Assembly: GCF_014698445.1 (NCBI RefSeq)
Contig: NZ_JACJSZ010000011.1
Coordinates: 1-64,000 of the forward strand
Reading direction: 5' to 3'
Source: Microcystis elabens FACHB-917
GTDB lineage: Bacteria > Cyanobacteriota > Cyanobacteriia > PCC-6307 > Cyanobiaceae
Length of the DNA: 64,000 bases
Made by a program: the position numbers and the translations under genes. The notes under the pieces were generated by a model. It was not told the DNA's origin. It was given only the letters and a program-made list of their open reading frames with translations, and did no database searches. Of this stretch, positions 44,351-52,920 are shown in pieces; position 1 is the stretch's first letter, and each line of letters starts with the position of its first letter.

Positions 44351-45480
44351 GTTCCGCCCCAGCCGGCCTCCGCATCGCCGTGGTGGGGGCCGGCAGTTCC
44401 GGCCTGCTGCTCGCCCTGATGCTGCAGCGCCAGGGGCACAGGGTTTCCCTGTTCGAGCGCTCCGGGCGGCTGCGCACCGAGGGCTGCGGCATCCTGCTGG
44501 TGAAGAGCGGTGTGGAGGCGGTGGCGGCGGCCGCCGTCCCCGGCCTGCTCGACGACCTGCTGGCGGGCGGCCATCCGGTGCAGCGGTTCGTGTTCCGCAA
44601 CCTCCGGGGCGACCTGATCGAAGCCAGCCCGGCCGAGCGGGAGGCGGGGGAGCTGCCCTCCCTGCTGATCCACCGCCGCGCCATTCTCGATGCCCTCTGG
44701 CGCCATTTCGATCCCGCCGGCTTCCACGGCGACCAGGCCCTCGTCAGCTGGAGCCAGGGGGAGGACGGGGTCGTGGCCCGCTTCGCCGACGGCCGGGAGT
44801 GGACAGGCGATCTGCTGGTGGGGGCCGATGGGATCTTCTCCCGGGTGGCGGCCCTGCTCTGCCCGGAGCGGTGCCTGCAGTACCTGGGGGATCGGGTCTG
44901 GCGGGGGGTGGTGAGCGACGACAGCTTCTGCACCGGCGGGGATTTCTTCGTCTATGCCCGGGGCCGGGGCATCTACGCCAACTTCTTCGACCTGGGCCCC
45001 GACGCCCGGGGCCGGGGGCGCACCCACTGGGGCTTCTTCCAGGAGGAGGACCTGCCCGAGGACCGGGAGACCCGGCAGCGGCTGCTGGAGGAGGGGGTTC
45101 CCGCCGCCGCCCTCGCCAAGCTTCCGGCTGATGCGGCGGCCGTGATCGCCGCCACGGCCCCGCAGGGGGTGGTGGCCAACTGGTCGTTCGACATCGATCC
45201 CCTGCCCGCCCTCGTCGCCGGGCGGGTGGCGCTGATCGGCGACGCCGCCCACGCCATGAGCTCCTCCCAGGCCCGGGGGATGACGGCGGGCCTGGAGGAT
45301 GCGGTGGCCCTGGCGGCACAGCTCGCGTCTGGAGCCTCCGCCACACCGCAGCAGGCCCTGCAGACCTACGAGCAGGAGCGGCTTCCTCTCGTCCACCGCT
45401 ACCAGGAGCGCAGCCGCCAGGTGAGCCATCGCACGGGACGGAAGCGCCCGCCGGCCCGGGATACCGCCATGACCCCGTAG
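44347..45480 (+). CDS. FAD-dependent monooxygenase (PHBH fold)
   Basis: A 377-residue class A flavoprotein monooxygenase: GxGxxG in VVGAGSSGLL, the DG motif LVGADGIFSR and the GD motif LIGDAAHAMSSSQARG. Members hydroxylate aromatics, tetracyclines or isoprenoid quinones; the substrate is not predictable. Begins within the TerB-like stop codon (ATGA). Confidence 0.88.
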   Translation: MSSAPAGLRIAVVGAGSSGLLLALMLQRQGHRVSLFERSGRLRTEGCGILLVKSGVEAVAAAAVPGLLDDLLAGGHPVQRFVFRNLRGDLIEASPAEREAGELPSLLIHRRAILDALWRHFDPAGFHGDQALVSWSQGEDGVVARFADGREWTGDLLVGADGIFSRVAALLCPERCLQYLGDRVWRGVVSDDSFCTGGDFFVYARGRGIYANFFDLGPDARGRGRTHWGFFQEEDLPEDRETRQRLLEEGVPAAALAKLPADAAAVIAATAPQGVVANWSFDIDPLPALVAGRVALIGDAAHAMSSSQARGMTAGLEDAVALAAQLASGASATPQQALQTYEQERLPLVHRYQERSRQVSHRTGRKRPPARDTAMTP

Positions 45481-45539
45481 CGGGGCAACACCGAAAGATG
45501 TTGTGAAGGTGACAGTTCGGATCTGGCACAGGGGCCAGA

Positions 45540-45836
45540 ATGCCACTTCTGTATACGAGGCAAGACGTGGCGATCTCCTTACCTCAGTCCTCCCGCTCCC
45601 GCAGCCCCCAGACGCGCAGCAGCGTCCAGACGTGCCGCACCTACCGGCTGGTGGATCAGCAGGGTGATCCCCATCCCATCCTCGACGACCTCTATGACTC
45701 CCTCGATGCCGCCTGGAGCGAGGCTCTCAACTGGTGGCAGGAGGAGTTCGGCCCCGTGCAGGGTCCCGTCGGCATCGGCGTCGAGGTGAGCACCCTCAGC
45801 GGCGAATGGCGCACTCTCCGCTATCCGGGCAGCTGA
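45540..45836 (+). CDS. Conserved small cyanobacterial protein
   Basis: A 98-residue protein. After a Ser/Arg-rich leader, the part CRTYRLVDQQGDPHPILDD with the later NWWQEE and VEVSTLSGEWR reads as a compact conserved domain that I associate with cyanobacterial proteins of unknown function. No membrane segment. The start could be later (around the second third of the leader). Confidence 0.6.
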   Translation: MPLLYTRQDVAISLPQSSRSRSPQTRSSVQTCRTYRLVDQQGDPHPILDDLYDSLDAAWSEALNWWQEEFGPVQGPVGIGVEVSTLSGEWRTLRYPGS

Positions 45837-45854
45837 CACCCGGGAGCCGAGGCC

Positions 45855-46133
45855 TCAGGCCACCGTCACCCCTTTCCAGAACGCCACCCGGTCCTGGATG
45901 CTGCTGGCAGCTTCCTTTGGTTCAGGGTAGTACCAAACGGCATTGGCATTCTCCTGGCCGTCGACGATCAGGTCGTAGTAGTGGGCTTCCCCCTTCCAGC
46001 CGCAGACGGTGCGGTGGCTTGACGGGCGGATGCAGTCCGGATCGAGAGACTCGGCCGGGAAGTAGGCGTTGCCTTCCACGGTCACAATGTCGTCGCTGCT
46101 GGCAATCACCTTTCCATTCCAACTGGCCTGCAT
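45855..46133 (-). CDS. DUF427 family protein
   Basis: A 92-residue single-domain DUF427 protein: WNGKVIASSDD at the N-terminus, NAYFPAESL, the Cys-containing VCGWKGEAHYYDL, and AVWYYPEPKEAA. The family forms small beta-barrel-like domains of unknown role. Start ATG at 46133 gives the usual family length. Convergent with the gene at 45540. Confidence 0.88.
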   Translation of the reverse strand: MQASWNGKVIASSDDIVTVEGNAYFPAESLDPDCIRPSSHRTVCGWKGEAHYYDLIVDGQENANAVWYYPEPKEAASSIQDRVAFWKGVTVA

Positions 46134-46192
46134 TGTGGGCGTCCTCAGGGGCCACCATCCTGGCGTCTGGCCTTCGGCAGCGGCCGACCCCG

Positions 46193-46774
46193 TCACCACT
46201 CGTTCGGCTGGTAGATCCGCAGGGTCCCCACTCCCACCGGACTGGACATCGGCTCGGGGCCGGCCGGGATCGCCGTCACCTGGAACAGATAGGTGTCGGC
46301 CTGAATGGGGTTGAACCAGGGCCGCAGCGACACCGTGACGGTGGCGCCCGGCGGCACGGGCTCGGGGAACCAAAGCGTGAAGCGCCGGGCGGCAGCATCG
46401 AACGCAGCCTCGACCGGAATCCGCAGCCCCTCCCGCCGGGGCACGCCGAGAAAGGCGCGGGTGCGCTCGACGGCAAACGGAAACTGCCAGTCGGCTCCAC
46501 GGGTCTGCTGGATGGTCATGCCGGCTAGGGAGGCACCTGCCCCCTCGTCGAGGCGGAGGGTGAAGAAGTACTCCGCCGGCGACTGACCCACGTTGGTGGT
46601 GTAACTGGTGAGGGTGACCTTCCAGGGGGCCCGCACGAACTGGGTGCGGTTGCCCAGCTCCAGGGCATGGCCGGCGGCAGCGGCGGTCGCCACCGCCAGG
46701 CTCAGGGCGGCCAGCGGCGGCAGGAACCGAAGACGCCTGAAGAGAAGGGGGACGCGACCCGAAACGCCGGCCAT
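46193..46774 (-). CDS. Secreted DUF2808-family protein
   Basis: A 193-residue protein with a basic N-terminus and hydrophobic signal (about residues 15-36, cleavage near GHA). The mature part contains YFFTLRLDEGAGASL and PPGATVTVSLRP, matching DUF2808, a cyanobacterial exported beta-rich family of unknown function. Upstream frame is rejected because it overlaps the GST-like gene's tail. Confidence 0.8.
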   Translation of the reverse strand: MAGVSGRVPLLFRRLRFLPPLAALSLAVATAAAAGHALELGNRTQFVRAPWKVTLTSYTTNVGQSPAEYFFTLRLDEGAGASLAGMTIQQTRGADWQFPFAVERTRAFLGVPRREGLRIPVEAAFDAAARRFTLWFPEPVPPGATVTVSLRPWFNPIQADTYLFQVTAIPAGPEPMSSPVGVGTLRIYQPNEW

Positions 46775-46802
46775 GACTTTCTCCCCCGCAGCGACGTCGA
46801 CG

Positions 46803-48083
46803 CTAGGCGCGGCCGCCCGGGGGTCGGGTCGCGGCCGCCAGGAAAGGGGAGGGATCCTGGTCCCGGCGATGCTGTACCGGAATCGGATCCCCCGCCCCAT
46901 GGGGATCGGCCGGGTCGAGCCGGGCGGTGGCCTCCAGGGTGCGGCGCAGCAGCCGCGCCGCATGCAACGGCATGTCCCTGGGCACGCTGATGCGATCCCG
47001 CAGGTAGCGCAGGCCCCTGGCTGACCCAGGGGGAGGCGGGCAGTCCTGGCCGGAGATCAACCGGGTGAGGGCGCAGCGCAACGGCCGGTCGAACCCGTCG
47101 GATCCCAGCGGATTGCGTTCCAGCAGGGGCCTCCGGTGCCGGAGCACCCGGACCAGGGCCACACCGGCCGCGTCGGCCGGCTCCCGCTGGCTGGTCTCCG
47201 GATCGGGTCCGGGCGGATCCACGATCGGCCAGGGCCCGGCATCGATCCGTGCCGCCAGATCCCGTTGCTCGCCGCCGCCGCCGGCGTGACAGCCCCCCAT
47301 CTGGGGAGGCAGGTCATGGACGTGGGTGTGGAAGTCGCTCTGGGTGCCCAGGTAGGTGGAGCGCTCCTCGAGGGCCCGGAACCAGCGATCGATGGAGGGA
47401 TGGCGCTCCCGCAGCAGGTAGCCCTTGTAGTAGGCCAGGCTGGCGTTCATGCGCTCGACGTAGGGCACGAAGATCAGATCCACCGTGCCCAGGTCCCCGA
47501 GCAGGAAGGGCCCCGGCTCCGCCTCAAGGGCGGTCGCGAACCGTGCGGCCCAGCGATCGAAGCCCTCCCTTCCCCGGGCCTCGTCGGCGGCCCCCCGGGA
47601 CGGGACGCAGAGCCACTGGCACCAGGACCGGAACAGCTGACGCTCCAGCTGGCGCAGCGGCAGGGCGCGGGACGAGCCCATCGCCTCCCCCAGGGGGCCG
47701 AAGCCCTGCTCGAGGGCCTCGAGGATGCGGTCGCTTTCGGTGATCAGACGGCCATCGAGCTCCAGGGCCGGCAACATGCCGCTGGGCACGCGCTCGGTGT
47801 ACCAGGGTTCCTTGCGCCCGTAGCAGAACATCGTCACCTTGCAGGTCCGGTGGGGAACCCGTTTCTCCTCGAGCCACAGCCAGACCTTCTGGCAATAGGG
47901 GCACCAGGCGTGGTGGTCGCGGTAGAGGGTGACCCTGACCTCCGCCTCCGGGCGGCCGAAGAGCCGCAGACGGGCCTGGGGGCTGGTGGGACCGTCCGTT
48001 CGATCGTCCGGCGCCGGCCCGGCAGCCTGGGCCAGAGCCCCCCACTCCATCGGCTCGGAAGGCATGCGTGCGGGGCCGGCCAT
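46803..48083 (-). CDS. Glutathione S-transferase-like protein with C-terminal extension
   Basis: A 426-residue protein. Residues about 45-130 form a thioredoxin/GST-N domain with WCPYCQKVWLWLEE, followed by a GST-C helical domain (to about 270). A further 150 Pro/Arg-rich residues have no recognisable domain and may be disordered or over-extended. The CPYC pair suggests glutaredoxin-like or GST-omega-type chemistry. It diverges from cpcB, leaving a 123-base shared promoter region. Confidence 0.8.
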   Translation of the reverse strand: MAGPARMPSEPMEWGALAQAAGPAPDDRTDGPTSPQARLRLFGRPEAEVRVTLYRDHHAWCPYCQKVWLWLEEKRVPHRTCKVTMFCYGRKEPWYTERVPSGMLPALELDGRLITESDRILEALEQGFGPLGEAMGSSRALPLRQLERQLFRSWCQWLCVPSRGAADEARGREGFDRWAARFATALEAEPGPFLLGDLGTVDLIFVPYVERMNASLAYYKGYLLRERHPSIDRWFRALEERSTYLGTQSDFHTHVHDLPPQMGGCHAGGGGEQRDLAARIDAGPWPIVDPPGPDPETSQREPADAAGVALVRVLRHRRPLLERNPLGSDGFDRPLRCALTRLISGQDCPPPPGSARGLRYLRDRISVPRDMPLHAARLLRRTLEATARLDPADPHGAGDPIPVQHRRDQDPSPFLAAATRPPGGRA

Positions 48084-48206
48084 GCGGGGGCGCAGGGCTA
48101 TTCACCTTAGTTCTGATGCTCCACGAGGGCGCCAGCTCCGGAACGCTCGCACCACCCGGGCCGGCGAATCTATGGTTGGCTTCTGTGACACACCTCAGCA
48201 GCTCCC

Positions 48207-48725
48207 ATGTTCGACGCCTTCACCAAGCTCGTCGCCCAGGCCGACGCCCGCGGCGAATTCCTCAGCCCCGGCCAGATCGATGCCCTGGGAGCGATGGTGG
48301 CCGAGAGCAACAAGCGGATGGACACGGTCAACCGCATCACCTCGAACGCCTCCAAAATCGTCACCAACGCCGCCCGCGACCTGTTCGATCAGCAGCCCGC
48401 CCTGATCGCTCCCGGAGGCAACGCCTACACCCATCGCCGCATGGCTGCCTGCCTGCGTGACATGGAGATCGTCCTGCGCTATGTCACTTACGCGATCTTC
48501 ACCGGCGACGCCTCCGTGCTGGAGGACCGCTGCCTCAACGGTCTCCGCGAGACCTATCTGGCCCTCGGGGTGCCGGGTGCTTCGGTGGCCGAGGGGATCC
48601 GCAAGATGAAGGACGCCGCCATCGCGATCGCCAACGACCGCAACGGCATCACTCCCGGCGACTGCTCCGCCCTGATGTCCGAGGTGGGCACCTATTTCGA
48701 TCGCGCCGCGGCCGCCGTCGCCTGA
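48207..48725 (+). CDS. cpcB: Phycocyanin beta subunit
   Basis: A 172-residue CpcB with both bilin-attachment cysteines, Cys82 ([10 protein letters not shown]) and Cys153 (PGDCSAL), and the methylatable Asn72 (GGNAYTHRR). It should pair with CpcA in phycobilisome rods, but no cpcA, linker or lyase gene lies beside it: the next gene is an Amt fragment and a terminator follows at once. Elsewhere cpcB nearly always heads a cpcBA operon. A second full operon may exist outside the window. Confidence 0.96.
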   Translation: MFDAFTKLVAQADARGEFLSPGQIDALGAMVAESNKRMDTVNRITSNASKIVTNAARDLFDQQPALIAPGGNAYTHRRMAACLRDMEIVLRYVTYAIFTGDASVLEDRCLNGLRETYLALGVPGASVAEGIRKMKDAAIAIANDRNGITPGDCSALMSEVGTYFDRAAAAVA

Positions 48726-48748
48726 GCGGAGCCACCGTCGCACCATCC

Positions 48749-48775
48749 GGCCGGGGCCAGTCCCCGGCTTTTTTA
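48749..48775 (+). terminator. Rho-independent terminator of cpcB
   Basis: GGCCGGGG-CCAGT-CCCCGGCT followed by six T residues, 24 bases after the cpcB stop. It shows that the transcript is monocistronic in this orientation. Confidence 0.88.
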
Positions 48776-48880
48776 TGACCGTTCGCTGGCCGGAAGGCTT
48801 GTTTGTGTGATTCGCTACACAGCCATCCTTTCCCTGCATTGAAGGTGATTTCTGACTTTGCCTAGGTGTCCGACCCTCCG

Positions 48881-49486
48881 ATGTCAGGATTCCCGACAGA
48901 TGAAGCGCCGTCTGCTGCGCCGTCGTCCACACGGACGGCCTATGAGCGCCTGCTCCGCCACACGCCGGCTGGTCTTCCGCCTCAGCGGGTCATGGATGGC
49001 AGCCGCAGGGCCGTGGAGTCCGCCACCGGTACCGTCGCCGGCTCGGTGGCCGTCACCCCGGCGACACGGCTCCTGGATGGGGAGCAATCGCCCCCGATCG
49101 ACATGCTCTCGGCGGCAACCTGCTCGCTTGTGGTGCATATCGCGGCGCCCATTCCGTTCGACGACGGCCTCGGCACCCTCATGCATCCCGGTGGGGGCGG
49201 GATGGTGGGAGCGCTACCGACGGGGAGTCTCGTTCCCAAGCCCCTTGTGCCCGGAGATTACTTCCCCATGTCGACCAAGATCCTTGAGGAATCAGGACAC
49301 TTCGGCCTGATCATCGCCAAGATCAATACCTTTTTCCCCCCCTATGGATATGCGGCGCTGGGCACCGCTATCATGCGATTGATTCTCGGTGCCCTGATGC
49401 CTCCGCGCGTCAGCATCGAAGAGCAAGAGCGCGGTCTCGACTTCGTTTCTCACGGGGAAGAGACGTACGACCCAATGACCAACTGA
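48881..49486 (+). pseudogene. C-terminal remnant of an Amt ammonium transporter
   Basis: A 201-residue frame (a GTG five codons upstream is possible). From about residue 35 it aligns by eye with the last third of Amt proteins: TGTVAGSVAVTPA, the FDDGLGTLMHPGGGG stretch matching the D-D-x-L and H-G-x-G-G of Amt, GALPTG, and the cytosolic tail RVSIEEQERGLDFVSHGEE. The first six or so helices are missing, and remaining helices are interrupted by Pro and charged residues, so transport is not expected. The P-II gene follows 14 bases later, the classic amt-glnB order. Whether the short protein is made is unknown. Confidence 0.7.
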
Positions 49487-49500
49487 CGACCAAACCTTCC

Positions 49501-49839
49501 ATGAAAATGATCACGGCCATGGTCCGCCCCTCCAAGGTGGATGCCATCAAGACTGCCCTCGTCGCCCTCGACATCATCGGCATGACGGTCACCGACTCCC
49601 GTGGATTCGGTCGCCAGAAGGGCCAGGTCGAGCGTTACCGCGGAACGGAGTTCACCGTCGAATTCCTTCCCAAGGCCAGGATCGAGGTCGTCGTCCCCAG
49701 CGCCAAGCTGGATGCAGCGATCGCCGCCATCACCGAGGCGGCCCACACCGGCGAGATCGGCGACGGCAAGCTCTTCGTCACCCCGGTGGAGTCGGTGATC
49801 CGGATCCGCACCGGCGAATCCGGCGAATCCACCCTCTGA
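49501..49839 (+). CDS. glnB: P-II nitrogen regulatory protein (GlnB/GlnK type)
   Basis: A 112-residue P-II signal protein. T-loop: GFGRQKGQVERYRGTEF, B-loop TGEIGDGKLFV, C-loop IRIRTGE. P-II trimers sense ATP/ADP and 2-oxoglutarate and regulate targets such as NAGK, PipX or Amt. At the usual modification sites, position 49 is Thr (Ser is phosphorylated in Synechococcus) and position 51 is Phe (Tyr is uridylylated in enterics). It is preceded by an Amt remnant and may be a second P-II, with canonical glnB elsewhere. Confidence 0.93.
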   Translation: MKMITAMVRPSKVDAIKTALVALDIIGMTVTDSRGFGRQKGQVERYRGTEFTVEFLPKARIEVVVPSAKLDAAIAAITEAAHTGEIGDGKLFVTPVESVIRIRTGESGESTL

Positions 49840-49959
49840 GCCTCGGCCGCCGGCAGCGGCGCCACACCCGGACCTGGCCCTGGCGGTCAGCTCCTTTCTG
49901 TTGCCCGCCGCCCTGGCCATCCGCCAGGATTTCCCAACCCGCCGCCGCCGCCAACGGCC

Positions 49960-50679
49960 ATGGAGCAGCCCCGCACCCTGGTGATCAGCGGCGCCGGCCG
50001 GGGCATCGGCCGGGCGATCGCGGAACGGGCCCTGGCCGAGGGCCATCGGCTCAGCCTCGGCCTGCGCGATCCAGGCGCCCTGCCGGATGGCCCGCTCCTG
50101 GAGGCCGCACGACAGCGAGGCGGGCGGGTGCTGCTGCAGCCCTACGACGCCCGCGACCCGGCACGGGCGACGGCCTGGGTGGAGGCGACGCTGGCCCACT
50201 ACGGCACCATCGACGGGGTGATCCACTGCGCCGGTCTCTTCTCCCGGGTGGGTCTGCTCTTCCCACCCGGCGATGAACGGGAGATCGAGGACCTGTGGCG
50301 GGTGAATCTGATGGGCCCGTGGTGGCTCACCAGGGCCGCCTGGCCGGCCCTGGTGGCCAGCGGTGACGGACGGGTGATCACCCTGGTGTCGATGAGCGGG
50401 CGGCGGGTGAAGGGTGCCCTGGCGGCCTATCCCTGCAGCAAGTTCGCCCTAATGGCCCTGTGCCAGTCGATGCGCAACGAGGGCTGGGACGCCGGGATCC
50501 GGGTGACGGCGATCTGTCCGGGATGGGTCAACACCCGCATGGCTTCCCGGGTCACGGCCCTGCCGGCCGAGGCCATGACCCAGCCCGAGGACCTGGCCGC
50601 CATCACCGCCCAGCTGCTGCGGCTGCCCGCCAGCGCCGTGCCCTTCGAGCTGGCGATCAACAGCGTGCTGGAGACCTGA
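49960..50679 (+). CDS. Short-chain dehydrogenase/reductase
   Basis: A 239-residue classical SDR. NAD(P)-binding motif SGAGRGIGRA near the N-terminus, HCAG, catalytic Ser in VSMSGRR and Y-x3-K in AYPCSKFAL, then CPGWVNT. Substrate unknown. It stands between P-II and hemN with no operon partner. Confidence 0.9.
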   Translation: MEQPRTLVISGAGRGIGRAIAERALAEGHRLSLGLRDPGALPDGPLLEAARQRGGRVLLQPYDARDPARATAWVEATLAHYGTIDGVIHCAGLFSRVGLLFPPGDEREIEDLWRVNLMGPWWLTRAAWPALVASGDGRVITLVSMSGRRVKGALAAYPCSKFALMALCQSMRNEGWDAGIRVTAICPGWVNTRMASRVTALPAEAMTQPEDLAAITAQLLRLPASAVPFELAINSVLET

Positions 50680-50701
50680 ACCTTCCGCGGCCCCGGCCGA
50701 C

Positions 50702-52072
50702 TCAGATCAGCCGCGAGCCGGTGGCCGCCTGGCGCTGGGAAGGATCGAACACCGCCGCGACGGTGCGGATCAGCCAGCGGCCTGCGGCGGTCACCTCCAC
50801 AAGACCCCGGCCATCGGCTTCGCCCAGCCGCACCAGCCCGTCTTCGGCGAGGGCCTCGAGGGCGGCCCACTCGGCGGCGAAGCGCTCCGGATCGATTGCC
50901 ACCCGGAAGTGGCACATCACCTCCCGGATCAGCTCCCGCCGCTCCAGCACCTCGGGATCGCTGACCACCAGCCCCCGCTCCACTGGCAGCTGGCCGGCGG
51001 CGATGCGGGCCGTGTAGGCCTTCAGATCCAGCAGGTTCTGGCTGAACAGCCCGGGGAACTGGCTGATCGCCGTGGGGCCCACCCCCAGCAGCTCCAGCTC
51101 GCCGCCGGTGGTGTAGCCCTGGAAGTTGCGGTGCAGACTTCCCTGGCGGGCCGCGGCGGCCAGACTGTCGCCGGAGAGGGCGTAGTGATCCATGCCGATG
51201 GCGTCGTAGCCGCACCCGCCCAGGCGGGCGGCGGCCCGCTCCAGCATCTGCAGCCGCTGGAGCTGGCTGGGCAGATCCTCCGGCGCGATCCGGCGCTGCA
51301 GGGGCAGCTGGTCGGGCAGGTAGGCGAAGGAGAACAGGGACACCCGATCAGGGCGCAGGTCCTGCACCAGGGACAGGGTGGCGTCGAACCGCTCCGGCGT
51401 CTGGAGCGACAGGCCGCAGATCAGATCGACGTTGACGCTGGCGAAGCCCGCCTCCCGCATCCAGGCCATGGCCCGGCGCAGCTGGTCCACCGGCACCACC
51501 CGGTTCACCGCCTTCTGCACCAGGGGGTCGGCATCCTGGATGCCGAAGCTGATCCGGGAGAAGCCCAGGCGGCGCAGCTCCATCACGTCCTGGCGGCTGA
51601 GGGCCTCCGGATTCACCTCGATGGACGCCTCCAGATCACTGTCGAGATCGAAGTGGCGCTCAATGAGCCCCCAGAGCCTCCGGCGCTCGGGGATCGTCAG
51701 GTAGTTGGGGGTGCCCCCGCCCCAGTGCAGCTGGGCGAGGCGGCGGCGCTGGGCGGAGTGGCGGCTGATCAGCTCCAGTTCCGCAGCCAGAGCCTCCAGA
51801 TAGGGATCCACCACCTTCGAGCCGGCGCCGGTGGTGATGCGGTTGCAGCCGCAGAACCAGCAGGCATTGCGGCAGAAGGGCACGTGCACGTAGAGCGACA
51901 GCGGCCCGTCGGTGGGGCGGGCCAGCTGGGCCTCCAGCTCGGCCGAGCCGACGCCCCCGTGGAACGCCGCGGCCGTGGGATAGCTCGTGTAGCGGGGCAC
52001 GGGCCGGTCGTGCTTGAGCAGCAGATCGATCGGGGTGGTGGGGCGAGGAGAAACGCTGGCCGCAGGGGTCAT
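50702..52072 (-). CDS. hemN: Oxygen-independent coproporphyrinogen III dehydrogenase
   Basis: A 456-residue radical-SAM enzyme with the C-x3-C-x2-C cluster at Cys67/71/74 (CRNACWFCGC), LHWGGGTPNYL and SIEVNPEAL. Converts coproporphyrinogen III to protoporphyrinogen IX without O2, used under low oxygen in place of HemF. Length matches HemN (457) rather than the HemW heme chaperone. Located downstream of a heme oxygenase, as in the ho2-hemN pair of Synechocystis. Confidence 0.93.
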   Translation of the reverse strand: MTPAASVSPRPTTPIDLLLKHDRPVPRYTSYPTAAAFHGGVGSAELEAQLARPTDGPLSLYVHVPFCRNACWFCGCNRITTGAGSKVVDPYLEALAAELELISRHSAQRRRLAQLHWGGGTPNYLTIPERRRLWGLIERHFDLDSDLEASIEVNPEALSRQDVMELRRLGFSRISFGIQDADPLVQKAVNRVVPVDQLRRAMAWMREAGFASVNVDLICGLSLQTPERFDATLSLVQDLRPDRVSLFSFAYLPDQLPLQRRIAPEDLPSQLQRLQMLERAAARLGGCGYDAIGMDHYALSGDSLAAAARQGSLHRNFQGYTTGGELELLGVGPTAISQFPGLFSQNLLDLKAYTARIAAGQLPVERGLVVSDPEVLERRELIREVMCHFRVAIDPERFAAEWAALEALAEDGLVRLGEADGRGLVEVTAAGRWLIRTVAAVFDPSQRQAATGSRLI

Positions 52073-52148
52073 GGGAAGGGGAGAGGCGTGGGGCGGGAGC
52101 AAGGGGGAGAGGGGGGCGGCCGTGGCGGCCAGGGGGAGCGCGGGGCGG

Positions 52149-52838
52149 CTAGGCGGCGAGGTCTCCCAGTTCCGCCAGCAAGCGCTGGGTGTCGTGGAAG
52201 GCGACCACCGATTCCTCCAGCAGTTCCAGCTCCTCGTCCTCGCTGAGGTCCATCCGTTCGATGGCGTCATGCAGCTCCTGCTTCAGCTCGGGGATGGGGC
52301 GCCGGAACTCCCAGAACTGCAGAGGCGGCAGGCCTTGGCTGGCGAGGATGGCGTTGGCCTGCGCGGCCAGTTGCTGGCCACCGGAGAGATCGCCGCCGTA
52401 GCGCACATAGACGTGGGCCATGAAGCGGTGCGGGGCCTGCTGGGCCAGGCGCTGCAGATGCTCCAGCCAGATCTCGGCCGCAGCGGAAGCGGGCGTGGCC
52501 GGAACAACGGCCAGCCTCGTGATGTCCTGATGCAGGGCCTGGCTGCGGGCCAGGTCGGCCCAGGGGAAACCCTCGGCTCCCAGGGCGGCAGCGAGCAGGG
52601 GGCCGCGGGCCTCGATCAGGCCGTAGGCGGGGGCGAGGGCACGGATCAGGGCGGCCAGCTGGCGGGGGTGGGCCTGGCCCGCCAGCAGCGACCGGGAGAA
52701 GCTCATGCCCTCGGCCTGGTGGTGGGCGGCACCGATGCGGCCATGAAGCCGACGCACTCGGGGCCCGAAACCCTTGCGGGCGAGCACATCGGCGGGCCCG
52801 GCATGGTCGGAGATGGCGGCGGGGATGGCGGTGGTCAT
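52149..52838 (-). CDS. ho2: Heme oxygenase (probably the low-oxygen Ho2 type)
   Basis: About 229 residues with a proximal heme His in GAAHHQAEG (about residue 39) and the distal-helix pattern YVRYGGDLSGGQ. It opens heme to biliverdin, the precursor of phycobilins. The first 20-30 residues are extended relative to other HO proteins; a start 12 codons upstream is also possible. Assignment to Ho2 rests on its linkage with hemN. Confidence 0.88.
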   Translation of the reverse strand: MTTAIPAAISDHAGPADVLARKGFGPRVRRLHGRIGAAHHQAEGMSFSRSLLAGQAHPRQLAALIRALAPAYGLIEARGPLLAAALGAEGFPWADLARSQALHQDITRLAVVPATPASAAAEIWLEHLQRLAQQAPHRFMAHVYVRYGGDLSGGQQLAAQANAILASQGLPPLQFWEFRRPIPELKQELHDAIERMDLSEDEELELLEESVVAFHDTQRLLAELGDLAA

Positions 52839-52920
52839 GGGGAGCGGTACCAGGAGAAACGGGCCCAGGGGCACTGGTTCACACGGTATAGCGTTACTGT
52901 TGTTACGTGCTTCTGTGGAG
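52839..52920. promoter_or_regulatory. Divergent promoter region of heme oxygenase
   Basis: An 82-base gap between two divergent genes with a notable AT-richer core containing GTTAC-TGTT-GTTAC (about 52893-52906) and TATAGCG. The repeated GTTAC could be a regulator site. No consensus was matched. Confidence 0.3.

Noticed and set aside
46803-46963. A longer start for the DUF2808 gene at 46963
   Set aside because: The extra codons overlap the GST-like gene and precede the signal peptide.
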